Below, one piece after another: positions 17,201 through 24,800 of a DNA stretch of 64,000 nt; within the stretch, counting starts at the first letter, position 1, and every line of letters begins with the position of its first letter. Source of the stretch: Thiothrix sp. UBA5583 (lineage in GTDB: Bacteria > Pseudomonadota > Gammaproteobacteria > Thiotrichales > Thiotrichaceae); assembly GCA_002425225.1 (NCBI GenBank), contig DILV01000031.1, positions 155,894 through 219,893 on the forward strand, given 5' to 3'. The position numbers were made by a program, and so were the translations under genes. Under the pieces are notes generated by a model, which saw only the letters and a program-made list of their open reading frames with translations, did no database searches and was not told the origin of the DNA.

Positions 17201-17397
17201 ATCTGTCCAACCATACGGGGAACGTTGTTACTAGTGGAGACTGGAAAACCTACACGATCCCGTTAAGTGCGTTTGCAACGCCAGACAAGACGATCTTGAA
17301 AAGCATTGGCTTGTGGAATCCTGAGGCGACGACGACCCTGGGTGTTCAAAATATTACGGGTAAAGTTTACTTCGATAATATTTACTTTGAAAAATAA
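14296..17397 (+). CDS. GH16 beta-glucanase lipoprotein with four C-terminal modules
   Basis: About 1033 residues. A lipoprotein signal ends in LAGC (Cys24), so the enzyme is membrane-anchored, probably on the outer membrane. The GH16 domain (about 48-305) carries the active-site motif SGEIDVMEV (nucleophile Glu184, Asp186, acid/base Glu189), typical of laminarinases that cut beta-1,3-glucan. Three close repeats of about 180 residues follow, starting APAPTLPASDVISIFS, APAPTLSASNVISIFS and APTADASGVISLYS, with YLDNIYFS ends; a fourth, more divergent one ends at the C-terminus. They look like beta-sandwich carbohydrate-binding modules. The start was set by the strong ribosome site and by the lipoprotein signal. 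Likely role: first cleavage of extracellular laminarin-like glucan. Confidence 0.9.
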   Translation: MLPQGFTRRISSLFMVCAVVLAGCGGGGNADNEGKNIIRDTVVNSSANYELVWSDEFNEVAGRASAKTSSSIRWNIETGYGPNGDGWGNNEWQLYTDSADNLALVADSSDSANGFLSIKARCSGACASRDGSITSARINTKDKFEFKYGKVQARIKVPAGKSTWSAFWMLGADYPDTPWPQSGEIDVMEVHQRNSDIKTTHSAAHWYNSEWQQFTQHKTLGSPLSDDFHIYEMEWDKAWLIGRIDGVEYFRKTIDAATMDEFQKPFYMILNVAVAGTLGADVTAGDPIQTTPQEMLVDWVRVYQDPDAGGGNSGGGETDPNVPATAAPAPTLPASDVISIFSNTYSPIGDVDYNPQWGQSTVYSTLSIESNDTIKLTSLNYQGLDFSKNVQDLSAMTTLHMDFWTPDEVSTGAKFKVKLVDFGANGVYQGGDDSEHELVFDANSSPALTKGGWVNFEIPLTQFSDLAAKAHMAQLVFSGADGLSTVYLDNIYFSNQGGTGGGDAPTTAAPAPTLSASNVISIFSDAYTSIAEVNTNPSWGQSTVVSNESVLGNNMLKYASLNYQGTDFAANPQDLSAMKTLHLDVWTPVNLAAGAKFKVKLVNFGTDRVYQGGDDSEHELTFTVSTTPKLIAGNWSSFAIPLSSFTGMTNKTAVAQLVISGADGLNTIYLDNIYFSTQDSGGSATEPTNAPAAPTADASGVISLYSDAYTSVGSNTTPGWGEVVTDATYASNSVKRTTNFLPFQLSAPIDITSKTTLHVDVWLAQLPSAGAGLLIKMLDAANGPHEGNYTHPMSSLKAGQWNSIEIPLSSFTQAQGIWDATAKGRIDQVLVDIVDDATMFVDNVYFHSGSGGGNTATTLGVYSETHTTGSIAHAVLSSSEQGWGSNPVAFNASSSAVSAADGSASLEVDWQSPLSTTWGGVVLNFTAATDVSAYTKLKLSVNTSQISNFGDLHVKLEDSTGGASGHIAYLSNHTGNVVTSGDWKTYTIPLSAFATPDKTILKSIGLWNPEATTTLGVQNITGKVYFDNIYFEK

Positions 17398-17407
17398 ATA
17401 GAAATGG

Positions 17408-17439
17408 GTGGCTGGTGCATTCATGGATTCACCAGCCAC
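17408..17439 (+). terminator. Hairpin after GH16 gene
   Basis: GTGGCTGGTG (17408-17417) pairs perfectly with CACCAGCCAC (17430-17439) across a 12-base loop, starting 11 bp after the GH16 stop. The following TTACTCTTT is only partly U-rich, so this may be a weak terminator or an mRNA-stabilising hairpin that lowers expression of the permease downstream. Confidence 0.5.
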
Positions 17440-17495
17440 TTACTCTTTGGAACTGTTTCAAAACTGGTTAAAGAATATACTGATGGGGTTATTGT

Positions 17496-18971
17496 ATGGA
17501 CAAGTCTGGCGTTTCTACGCAGCACACGCATTATAAAACGGCCCCAGAAGACCGGATTTCGTTTGTCCACAAAGTGATTTATGGTATCGGTGGTTTCGTC
17601 AATAACCTGCTGGGTGCGGCTATTGGCAGTATGATGATTGTGCTGAACCTGGGATTGGGGATGAATCCGGCAGTGGTGGGTTTGCTGGGTGCGATACCCC
17701 GGCTGACGGATGCATTGACTGATCCATTAATGGGGTATATTTCGGATAATACCCACACCCGATGGGGGCGGCGGCGACCTTATATTTTTATTGGAGCCAT
17801 TCTTGCAGGGCTTACCTTTATGGCGTTATGGCAATTGCCGAGCGGTATGTCGGAAAATTTCTATTTCTGGTTTTTCATGATTGGCTCAATCATTTTTTAT
17901 CTGGGGTACACGATTTTTGCGACACCTTGGGTGGCACTGGGTTATGAGCTTACACCCGATTATCACGAGCGCACCCGTTTGATGGGAACACAGAATTTTT
18001 TTAGCCAGTTTGCCTTTATTATTTCCCCCTGGTTTCTGGTGATGATGCAGGCATCCCTGTTTGACGATATGGTTGAGGGTGCGTCTTATCTGGCGATAGT
18101 GATTGGTGTCGTTGTGATTGCTTTGGGCATTTTGCCCGCCCTGTTTTTGCGGGAGCGGTTTGTGCAAGTATTGGTCGCAGAGACTCAGGGGGAAGTGAGG
18201 GTTTCTGTATGGGAGGGTATGAAACGTAATGTTACTGATTTCTTCAAGGGGTTTGTGGCGACGTTGAAAGTTCGCCCGTTTCTCCTGTTGTGTATTGCCA
18301 CATTCCTAGTGTTTAACGGCTTCATTCTGATTTCTGCCTTCCAGTCTTATGTCATTATTTATTATGTGTTTGGCGGTAATACGGAGCTGGGGGCGGAATA
18401 CGTTGGCTGGTCGGGTACTGTTGGCAGCATTTCGAGTTTCCTGGTGATTGTTCTTGTCACCTGGATGTCCAGCCGATGGGGTAAACGCCGTGCATTCTTT
18501 ATCGCCATGAGTATTTCCATGCTGGGTTATGCATTGAAATGGTTTTGCTATAACCCGGATTACCCTTGGCTTGTTTTGTTACCAGCCCCGTTGATGACAT
18601 TTGGCTTGGCGGGCTTGTTTACGCTCATGGGGGCGATGGTTGCCGATGTCTGCGACCTGGATGAACTGCAAACCCATGAACGGCGCGAGGGTATGTTCGG
18701 CTCGATTTTCTGGTGGGTCGTCAAACTGGGGATGTCGGTGGCAATTGCTGGCGGTGGCTTGCTCCTGAATGCGACCGGTTTTGATGTTGAGCTGAAAGGC
18801 AACCAGTCTGAGAGTGCCTTGTTCTGGATGCGGTTTTTTGATGTCCTGGTGCCTCTTGTCGCAACAGCACTGGCAATGTGGGCGATTGCCTTGTTCCCGT
18901 TGACCGAGGAGAAGGCACATGAAATCAGGCAGCAACTGGAAGCGCGGCGTGGCAAGTTGAATCCTGCCTGA
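17496..18971 (+). CDS. GPH-family sugar:cation symporter, second copy
   Basis: A 491-residue, roughly 12-helix inner-membrane transporter, clearly paralogous to the permease at 11386 (YKTAPEDRISFVHKVIYG; DALTDPLMGYISDNTHTRWG; ADVCDLDELQTHERREGMFG). Two GPH transporters in one glucan locus suggest different oligomer sizes or sugars, for example glucose versus laminari-oligosaccharides; this is inference. It is followed 14 bp later by the GH30 gene, so imported sugars probably meet that enzyme inside the cell. Confidence 0.88.
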   Translation: MDKSGVSTQHTHYKTAPEDRISFVHKVIYGIGGFVNNLLGAAIGSMMIVLNLGLGMNPAVVGLLGAIPRLTDALTDPLMGYISDNTHTRWGRRRPYIFIGAILAGLTFMALWQLPSGMSENFYFWFFMIGSIIFYLGYTIFATPWVALGYELTPDYHERTRLMGTQNFFSQFAFIISPWFLVMMQASLFDDMVEGASYLAIVIGVVVIALGILPALFLRERFVQVLVAETQGEVRVSVWEGMKRNVTDFFKGFVATLKVRPFLLLCIATFLVFNGFILISAFQSYVIIYYVFGGNTELGAEYVGWSGTVGSISSFLVIVLVTWMSSRWGKRRAFFIAMSISMLGYALKWFCYNPDYPWLVLLPAPLMTFGLAGLFTLMGAMVADVCDLDELQTHERREGMFGSIFWWVVKLGMSVAIAGGGLLLNATGFDVELKGNQSESALFWMRFFDVLVPLVATALAMWAIALFPLTEEKAHEIRQQLEARRGKLNPA

Positions 18972-18985
18972 GTGGAGCTCCGAGC

Positions 18986-20605
18986 GTGGAAACCCGTGTT
19001 CACTATGGTCTGAGTGCTTCGGTGGAAGTGTTACTGACATCGGCGCAAGGTGACAAAATGGCGCAAGTGGAGAATATCCACTTCCATGATGGTATTGCTG
19101 ACAGGAATGTAATTGAGGTCAGACCTGATGTACTCAAACAGTCCCTGCTGGGGATTGGTACATCCTTCACCGAGTCGGCAGCGTTTGTTCTGGCGCATCT
19201 TGCACCTGAGTGCAGGGCTGAAGTGATGGCAAACCTGTTCTCAGCGCAAGGGGCAAATTTCAGTCTGGGCAGAACACCGATTGGTTCCTGCGATTTTTGC
19301 GTCAACGGCAACTATTCCTACGCTGACGTACCGGGTGATATGGAACTGCAACATTTCTCTGTCGTGCCGGATGAAGATGGTTTTGCGGTTGCGGATTACC
19401 CCGGCATCCGGGATCCGCAATATGACCTGTTGCCGATGATCCAGGAAGCACAGGCTATCAAGGCTGCACAGCAAGATGCTGACCTGAGGATTGTCGCTTC
19501 CGCCTGGACTGCTCCAGCCTGGATGAAAGATATTGAAACCTGGTATCAGCCGGGTACTCCAGCCAATGGTTTTAACGGTACGGGTGGGGTATTAAAGGCG
19601 GAATGCCAGCCTGTTTTTGCCGAATATATCATCAGGTATCTGGAGTCTTACCGGCAGCGAGGCGTGCAGACCTGGGGGATAACGCCGGTCAATGAGCCTT
19701 TGGGTAATAATGGTCAGTGGGAAAGTATGCACTTCACACCAGATTCCCAACGTCTGTTTGTCAGGGATCATTTGGGGCCGTTATTACGTAAGCGTGCCAA
19801 AGATGTTCAATTGCTGATTTACGATCATGCACGCGATCAACTGGAGCAATGGGCAGACAGCATTTACGGCGATACAGAAGCAGCCTGCTACGTTGCTGGT
19901 GCGGCAGTACATTGGTATGAAAGCACCTTCAGGGTCTATGAGGATGTGTTTGAACGGGTTCATGCCAAGTATCCTGACTATTTCATCATCCATACCGAGG
20001 GTTGTATTGACGATCTGGGCAAGGATGCACCCGAGGGTGTAACAGACCCAGTGCGTTTCAAAGAATCAGGCTGGTTTGGCAACGATGACTTCTGGTGGAA
20101 TGATAACGCCACCGATTGGGGCTATTCAGTCATCTGGTCAGGAGTCAATGCCGCAGACCACCCTATTTACACGCCCGTACACCGCTATGCCCGTAATATC
20201 ATTGTCAGCCTGAATCACTGGCTGAATGGCTGGATCGACTGGAATTGCGTGCTCGATCAACGCGGCGGCCCCAATCATGTCGGCAATTATTGTGGTGCGC
20301 CAATCATGGTCGACCTGGTGTCGGGGCAGGTGTATTACACGCCGGTTTTCCATGTTCTTGCGCAATTCAGCAGGACAATCCGCCCCGGTGATCGGGTAGT
20401 GCAAACCAGTATGCTACTTGATGATCAGGCGCAGCATGTTTATGCCTGTGCTTCCATGAATGCGGAGGGGATGTTGAGCGTACAGGTTCTGAACACCTAT
20501 GGACAGCCACTCGTTTATGCATTACAGGTCGGAGCGCAATATGCGCAGGTCAGGCTTGCCGCAAATGCTTTACAAACCCTGCGAATACAATTTCCAAGGA
20601 GATGA
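18986..20605 (+). CDS. GH30-family beta-glucosidase/glucanase
   Basis: About 539 residues. The (beta/alpha)8 barrel with a side beta domain is indicated by GIGTSFTESAAFVL, SLGRTPIGSCDF, SAWTAPAWMKD, acid/base Glu237 (ITPVNEPLG) and nucleophile Glu338 (IIHTEGCID). This is the GH30 glucosylceramidase/beta-1,6-glucanase-like clan, and the C-terminal beta strand ends LQTLRIQF. The GTG start at 18986 is kept because the first strand (VEVLLTSAQGDK) belongs to the side domain; an ATG at 19058 would remove it. No signal peptide is seen, so the enzyme is probably cytoplasmic and trims imported oligosaccharides, perhaps the beta-1,6 branches of laminarin. Confidence 0.88.
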   Translation: METRVHYGLSASVEVLLTSAQGDKMAQVENIHFHDGIADRNVIEVRPDVLKQSLLGIGTSFTESAAFVLAHLAPECRAEVMANLFSAQGANFSLGRTPIGSCDFCVNGNYSYADVPGDMELQHFSVVPDEDGFAVADYPGIRDPQYDLLPMIQEAQAIKAAQQDADLRIVASAWTAPAWMKDIETWYQPGTPANGFNGTGGVLKAECQPVFAEYIIRYLESYRQRGVQTWGITPVNEPLGNNGQWESMHFTPDSQRLFVRDHLGPLLRKRAKDVQLLIYDHARDQLEQWADSIYGDTEAACYVAGAAVHWYESTFRVYEDVFERVHAKYPDYFIIHTEGCIDDLGKDAPEGVTDPVRFKESGWFGNDDFWWNDNATDWGYSVIWSGVNAADHPIYTPVHRYARNIIVSLNHWLNGWIDWNCVLDQRGGPNHVGNYCGAPIMVDLVSGQVYYTPVFHVLAQFSRTIRPGDRVVQTSMLLDDQAQHVYACASMNAEGMLSVQVLNTYGQPLVYALQVGAQYAQVRLAANALQTLRIQFPRR

Positions 20606-20611
20606 GTTACT

Positions 20612-21634
20612 ATGAAAACAATAAAGTTTTTGGCATTTGCCATGCTGTTACTGTGTTGCACAGTGTCCTGTTCGATGCTCAAGCCTACCGAAAGCCCATT
20701 CCAGCAACCCAAAGAAGCACTGCTGACCGGTGAAGTCATGGCTGTTGCCTACTCCGGCTATCGTGAAGGTCAGCACCCGGACAGAGGGGAGGGGGCAGTC
20801 AATCCTGATCGTGAACAAATCCTTGAAGACTTGCGAATCCTTGTGCGTGAAGGTTTCAAGCTGATTCGTGTGTATGATGCCAGGGAAAACTCAAAACTTA
20901 CCCTTGAGCTGATTCGGGAACACAAGCTACCGCTTAAAGTCATGCTGGGGATGTGGATTGACGCAGAACTCAGCAATCACGAGGGTTGCCCATGGCTGGA
21001 CAAGCCAATTCCTGCCGCGAAACTGGCAGCGAACAAGATAGCCAATCAGGAAGAAGTCGTGCGAGGGATTGGGCTGGCAAATGCTTTCCCGGATGTGGTG
21101 GTAGCAGTAAACGTTGGCAATGAAGCACTGATCAACTGGACTGATCACCTGGTTGAGGTTGATAGCCTGATTGCTTACGTCCGGCAGGTTAAAGCGGCAA
21201 TCAAGCAACCTGTTACCGTTGCGGAAAACTATGTTTGGTGGATCGAGCAGGGTAAGGCATTGGCTCAGGAACTGGATTTTGTCGGTGTTCATACTTATCC
21301 GGTCTGGGAAGAGAAAGATATTGATGATGGTCTGGCTTACATGCTCAGGAATATTGAGGATGTACGTGCTGCCCTACCCAATAGCTCCATCGCCATTCTT
21401 GAAACCGGTTGGGCGACCACTGCCAGTGAGTTTGGCGGGCGAGCCAATGAAGCCAACCAGGTTCGCTACTACAAAGAGGTCAAAGACTGGGCGGAAAAAA
21501 CCAATACCACTGTGTTCTTCTTTGAGGCATTTGATGAGCCGTGGAAGGGTAATCCAGATAATGCTCAGGGGGCAGAGAAGCACTGGGGTCTGTTCTTTGT
21601 GGATCGTACCCCCAAACAGGTGATGCAAAAGTAG
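20612..21634 (+). CDS. GH17-family beta-1,3-glucanase lipoprotein
   Basis: The 340 residues begin with a lipoprotein signal (lipobox around Cys20, TVSC). The GH17-type barrel shows VAYSGYREGQ, IRVYDA, acid/base Glu171 (VNVGNEALINW), FVGVHTYPVW, nucleophile Glu264 (AILETGWATT) and FFFEAFDEPWKG. The family includes bacterial endo-beta-1,3-glucanases and beta-1,3-glucan transglycosylases; hydrolysis of laminarin oligomers is the likely role here. It sits 6 bp after the GH30 stop with a good GGAG site, so the two are cotranscribed. A hairpin follows the stop. Confidence 0.88.
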   Translation: MKTIKFLAFAMLLLCCTVSCSMLKPTESPFQQPKEALLTGEVMAVAYSGYREGQHPDRGEGAVNPDREQILEDLRILVREGFKLIRVYDARENSKLTLELIREHKLPLKVMLGMWIDAELSNHEGCPWLDKPIPAAKLAANKIANQEEVVRGIGLANAFPDVVVAVNVGNEALINWTDHLVEVDSLIAYVRQVKAAIKQPVTVAENYVWWIEQGKALAQELDFVGVHTYPVWEEKDIDDGLAYMLRNIEDVRAALPNSSIAILETGWATTASEFGGRANEANQVRYYKEVKDWAEKTNTTVFFFEAFDEPWKGNPDNAQGAEKHWGLFFVDRTPKQVMQK

Positions 21635-21639
21635 TTGAC

Positions 21640-21663
21640 TCAAGATAAATGTGTTTATCTTGA
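21640..21663 (+). terminator. Hairpin after GH17 gene, overlapping next -35 box
   Basis: TCAAGATAAA (21640-21649) and TTTATCTTGA (21654-21663) form a perfect 10-bp stem with a TGTG loop. No T-run follows, only CAATATT. The right arm supplies the TTGA of a TTGACA -35 box (21660-21665). It could be a terminator, a second operator, or both. Confidence 0.5.
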
Positions 21664-21701
21664 CAATATTCCGTTTATTGTGCAGACTGCTATATAGCAT
21701 T
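21660..21701 (+). promoter_or_regulatory. Promoter/operator of the glycosidase-to-pgl operon
   Basis: TTGACA at 21660-21665 is followed by the perfect operator TGCTATATAGCA at 21688-21699. The -10 box is poor (CAGACT at 21683-21688 with 17-bp spacing). The operator position relative to -35 resembles the GH16 promoter. A GGGAGGAG ribosome site (about 21740-21747) precedes the ATG at 21757. Control here could reach through to pgl, because the genes to 34167 are closely packed. Confidence 0.6.
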
Positions 21702-21756
21702 TAATGGGGGTTGTTAGTAGCTTCTTGGGGCGCTGATCTAGGGAGGAGAAGAGTTC

Positions 21757-24700
21757 ATGGTTTCTTTAAATGATGTTTTTTCCACAAAGGTAATTACTGT
21801 TCTGCTGATTGGTTCGGTAATAACTTTTTCAAGTACGGCGGTTTTGGCAAAAAACGCCAGCCATGTTGCAACTTACAAGGATAGTAAAGGCTGGAAGCTG
21901 CAAGTTGATGGAAAGGATTTCTACATCAAAGGTGTGGTCTGGGGGTATTCACCACAAGATGAAAACTATACCTATAACCTTTGGGGGCAAAAGGATGAGG
22001 TAGTCAAGGATATCCTTGATCATGACTTTACCCTGATGCGTGATGCGGGTGTCAACGCTATTCGTACTTTCTCCAGTATTCCCCCCAAATGGGTCACTTA
22101 TATTTATGAAAAATACGGCATCATGACGGCGGTAAATCCGTTGATGGGGCGTTATGGTGTCAATGTCGGCGGCAAATGGATGGAGAATACCAATTACTCT
22201 GATCCGGCGACCCGTGAAGTTCTCAAAAAAGAAGTCAGGGAAACCGTTGAAAAATTCAAGGATGTACCGGGTGTCCTGATGTTTGCCTTGGGTAATGAAA
22301 GCAACTATGGTCTATCCTGGAAAAGTTTTGAAATAGAAAATCTGCCGGTTGGGGAGAAGGATCAAGCGAAAGCCAGACATCTTTACAGTCTATTTGATGA
22401 GGTGATTGATGAAGGTAAAAAAATAGCACCCAATTACCCATTCACCATCGTTAATGGCGATATTCAATATATCGACTTGATTGCCGAATACGGTAAGGAC
22501 TGGGATTTGTTGGGGGTAAATGCCTATCGGGGAGAAAGTTTTACCGGATTATGGAAAGATGTAAAAAATAAACTAGGTTTGCCGGTAGCCTTTTTTGAAT
22601 TCGGTAGTGATGCGTTCAACTCAAAAGACAGGAAGGAAGACCAGGTTTCGCAGGCCAAATACTTGAAAAGCCAATGGGAAGAAATGTACCGCAAGAGTTA
22701 TGGCAAAGGTGAAGAAGGTAACTCCATCGGTGGTTTTGTGTTCGAGTGGCGTGATGAGTGGTGGAAGTACAAGCAAACCGAAAATCTGGACAAGCATGAC
22801 CGTACTGCATCTTGGGCAAATGGTGGTTACAAATTTGACCACGTAGAAGGCCAGAACAATATGAATGAAGAATGGTGGGGTATTAACCGTCTTGGTAAAC
22901 CTGATTCCAAAGGGGTTTATGCCGCTGAACCTCGTATTGCTTATGACGTGTTGTCAGAAGTATGGTCAATCGACCCTTATGCAGATAGCAAGTCATCCAT
23001 TAACCAGAAACTTAGCAAGATTGAGCCAAAGGCAACCCGCCCAAGTCATGAAGTCAAGGATGAGGAAGCCTTCCGGTTTGCAGGGGGTAGTATCCGTGGG
23101 GATGCCTTGGTTAAGGGAGTGGGAAATGATACGGATTCTAACGAAAAAGGCTTGATGGGCTTTTTCGATTTTGAATTTGAAGCTACGCCACAACTGAAGG
23201 GCGACTTTACCGTGAATGCGATTGCAGACGCTTCAGACAGTAATTTCGAGTTCAAATATGGTGATCGCATACACGACAAAACCGGCAGTGATGCCAGAAA
23301 GCTTGAATTGTATGACTTTCAGGCATCTTATGAAGGCAAGGCATTTGACCTGCTAGGTTTCTATCATGTGCCGCGTTATCACTGGGGCTATAAAGGGGAT
23401 TTCTTCGGTTTACTACGTGAAACAACCGATATGGAAGGGCAGGACATCTGGAATTCCAAGGCTCCTTATGGGATGGAGTTTGTCGGCAAAGGCGCACTTG
23501 ACGGTCTGAATGTAGTTGCAGGGCCGGAGGTTTATTGGGGAGCCAACCCCAAGGCGATCCTCAAATACCAGTTTGGCAAAGACAAGCAGTATACCTTCAT
23601 GCACGCCGAAGACTATGATCAGCGGACTGATTCCTCAGGCGGTGGGACGGCTATTGGCAAGCGTTCTGCGCAGACAACCCTGCAAGGAAAATTTGAACCC
23701 AAACCTGGGGTAAATCTGGAAGTTGGGGCGATTGTTGCCAATAGCCACAAGGTGGGCGAAAAGTATGATCGCATGAAAGGTGGCAATGTCATTGAGAATA
23801 AAATCAAGTCGGAAGATACCGTGGGTGTCAAAGCGAAGGTTTCCACCAATCTTTCTGCTAATGTCAAGGCTCATGCCACGGTTAACTATGCGGGGCTGGT
23901 AGCGGACGCTGGTGCGCCATTGAAAGAGTTGGGTACTCAGCTACCTTATTCGGAACAGGGCAATAAAAAAGAAGTTGAACTGGGTTTGGATATAAGCAAA
24001 GGTGACTACACCATTTCCCCGCGTTTGTTGTATCGCGATAATATTGTTGACGCTAATCCATTGATCAATCCGAGTATTTCCGGGACGACACTAACTCCCG
24101 GTATTGAGCCAAGAAATCTTGATAATGATCCGTTTGCCGTTCTGGGCAACCGGGCGGCGAGATCGGCAGAAGTGACCCTGACCTATGATCCTACGCCTGC
24201 TACGCCATTTTATGCCTGGGATAATGATGCCAGGGAGGATGCGAAATTTGCCTATAATGTTGGCTTGAATGTGACACATTATCCCACCGCGACCGATGCC
24301 AACCTGTTTTATTACGAGGAAGGCAAACGGAATGCTGCATTTGGCGCGGGTTTGTCAAAAGAAACGGTTGGCACACTCAAAAGTAAAATGGTCTTCAACC
24401 CCAAACCTGGCGTGAAAGCAGTGGTAAAAGGCGAGATTGGTAAGCAACAGCCAACAGGCAAACCAGCGGCAGCAACCCAGTATGCAAGCGTGGAAGGTAA
24501 ACTGGTACTGGATAACAAGCATATATTCACTGCCGGTTACAAGAAAGACGCTTGGGGACCGTATGACTTTGAGCGTCAATTTGATCTTAAATATCCTGAA
24601 CAAGTGGAATTGGGTTATGTCAATTTGCTTGATAAAGGCAAGAGTGAGAAGAAGTCTAGCAAGATAGGTGTCAAGGCTGCTTATAGAACCCTGGACAAGA

Positions 24701-24780
24701 ACTCAAATAACGAGTTTTATCAGGACGGAAAAAATAAAGATATGTTTGAAGTAAAAACATTCTTTGAATACAACTTCTAG
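21757..24780 (+). CDS. Glycosidase fused to probable outer-membrane beta-barrel
   Basis: The 1007 residues have a signal peptide ending near STAVLA (residue 31). Residues about 40-400 form a clan-A (GH2/GH5-like) barrel: YIKGVVWGYSP, acid/base Glu181 (MFALGNESNYG), LLGVNAYRGE, nucleophile Glu281 (PVAFFEFGSDAF) and FVFEWRDEWWK. From about 430 to the end there are alternating short beta-strand patterns (FEFKYGDRI, LELYDFQASYEG, AKFAYNVGLNVTHY), no Cys, many Gly/Asp turns, and a final aromatic FFEYNF, the usual C-terminal signal of outer-membrane barrels. I infer a cell-surface or periplasm-facing glucanase anchored by, or channelling product through, its own porin. The catalytic family is uncertain. 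Confidence 0.75.
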   Translation: MVSLNDVFSTKVITVLLIGSVITFSSTAVLAKNASHVATYKDSKGWKLQVDGKDFYIKGVVWGYSPQDENYTYNLWGQKDEVVKDILDHDFTLMRDAGVNAIRTFSSIPPKWVTYIYEKYGIMTAVNPLMGRYGVNVGGKWMENTNYSDPATREVLKKEVRETVEKFKDVPGVLMFALGNESNYGLSWKSFEIENLPVGEKDQAKARHLYSLFDEVIDEGKKIAPNYPFTIVNGDIQYIDLIAEYGKDWDLLGVNAYRGESFTGLWKDVKNKLGLPVAFFEFGSDAFNSKDRKEDQVSQAKYLKSQWEEMYRKSYGKGEEGNSIGGFVFEWRDEWWKYKQTENLDKHDRTASWANGGYKFDHVEGQNNMNEEWWGINRLGKPDSKGVYAAEPRIAYDVLSEVWSIDPYADSKSSINQKLSKIEPKATRPSHEVKDEEAFRFAGGSIRGDALVKGVGNDTDSNEKGLMGFFDFEFEATPQLKGDFTVNAIADASDSNFEFKYGDRIHDKTGSDARKLELYDFQASYEGKAFDLLGFYHVPRYHWGYKGDFFGLLRETTDMEGQDIWNSKAPYGMEFVGKGALDGLNVVAGPEVYWGANPKAILKYQFGKDKQYTFMHAEDYDQRTDSSGGGTAIGKRSAQTTLQGKFEPKPGVNLEVGAIVANSHKVGEKYDRMKGGNVIENKIKSEDTVGVKAKVSTNLSANVKAHATVNYAGLVADAGAPLKELGTQLPYSEQGNKKEVELGLDISKGDYTISPRLLYRDNIVDANPLINPSISGTTLTPGIEPRNLDNDPFAVLGNRAARSAEVTLTYDPTPATPFYAWDNDAREDAKFAYNVGLNVTHYPTATDANLFYYEEGKRNAAFGAGLSKETVGTLKSKMVFNPKPGVKAVVKGEIGKQQPTGKPAAATQYASVEGKLVLDNKHIFTAGYKKDAWGPYDFERQFDLKYPEQVELGYVNLLDKGKSEKKSSKIGVKAAYRTLDKNSNNEFYQDGKNKDMFEVKTFFEYNF

Positions 24781-24800
24781 TCTGTGGGAGGCATGGGGAG

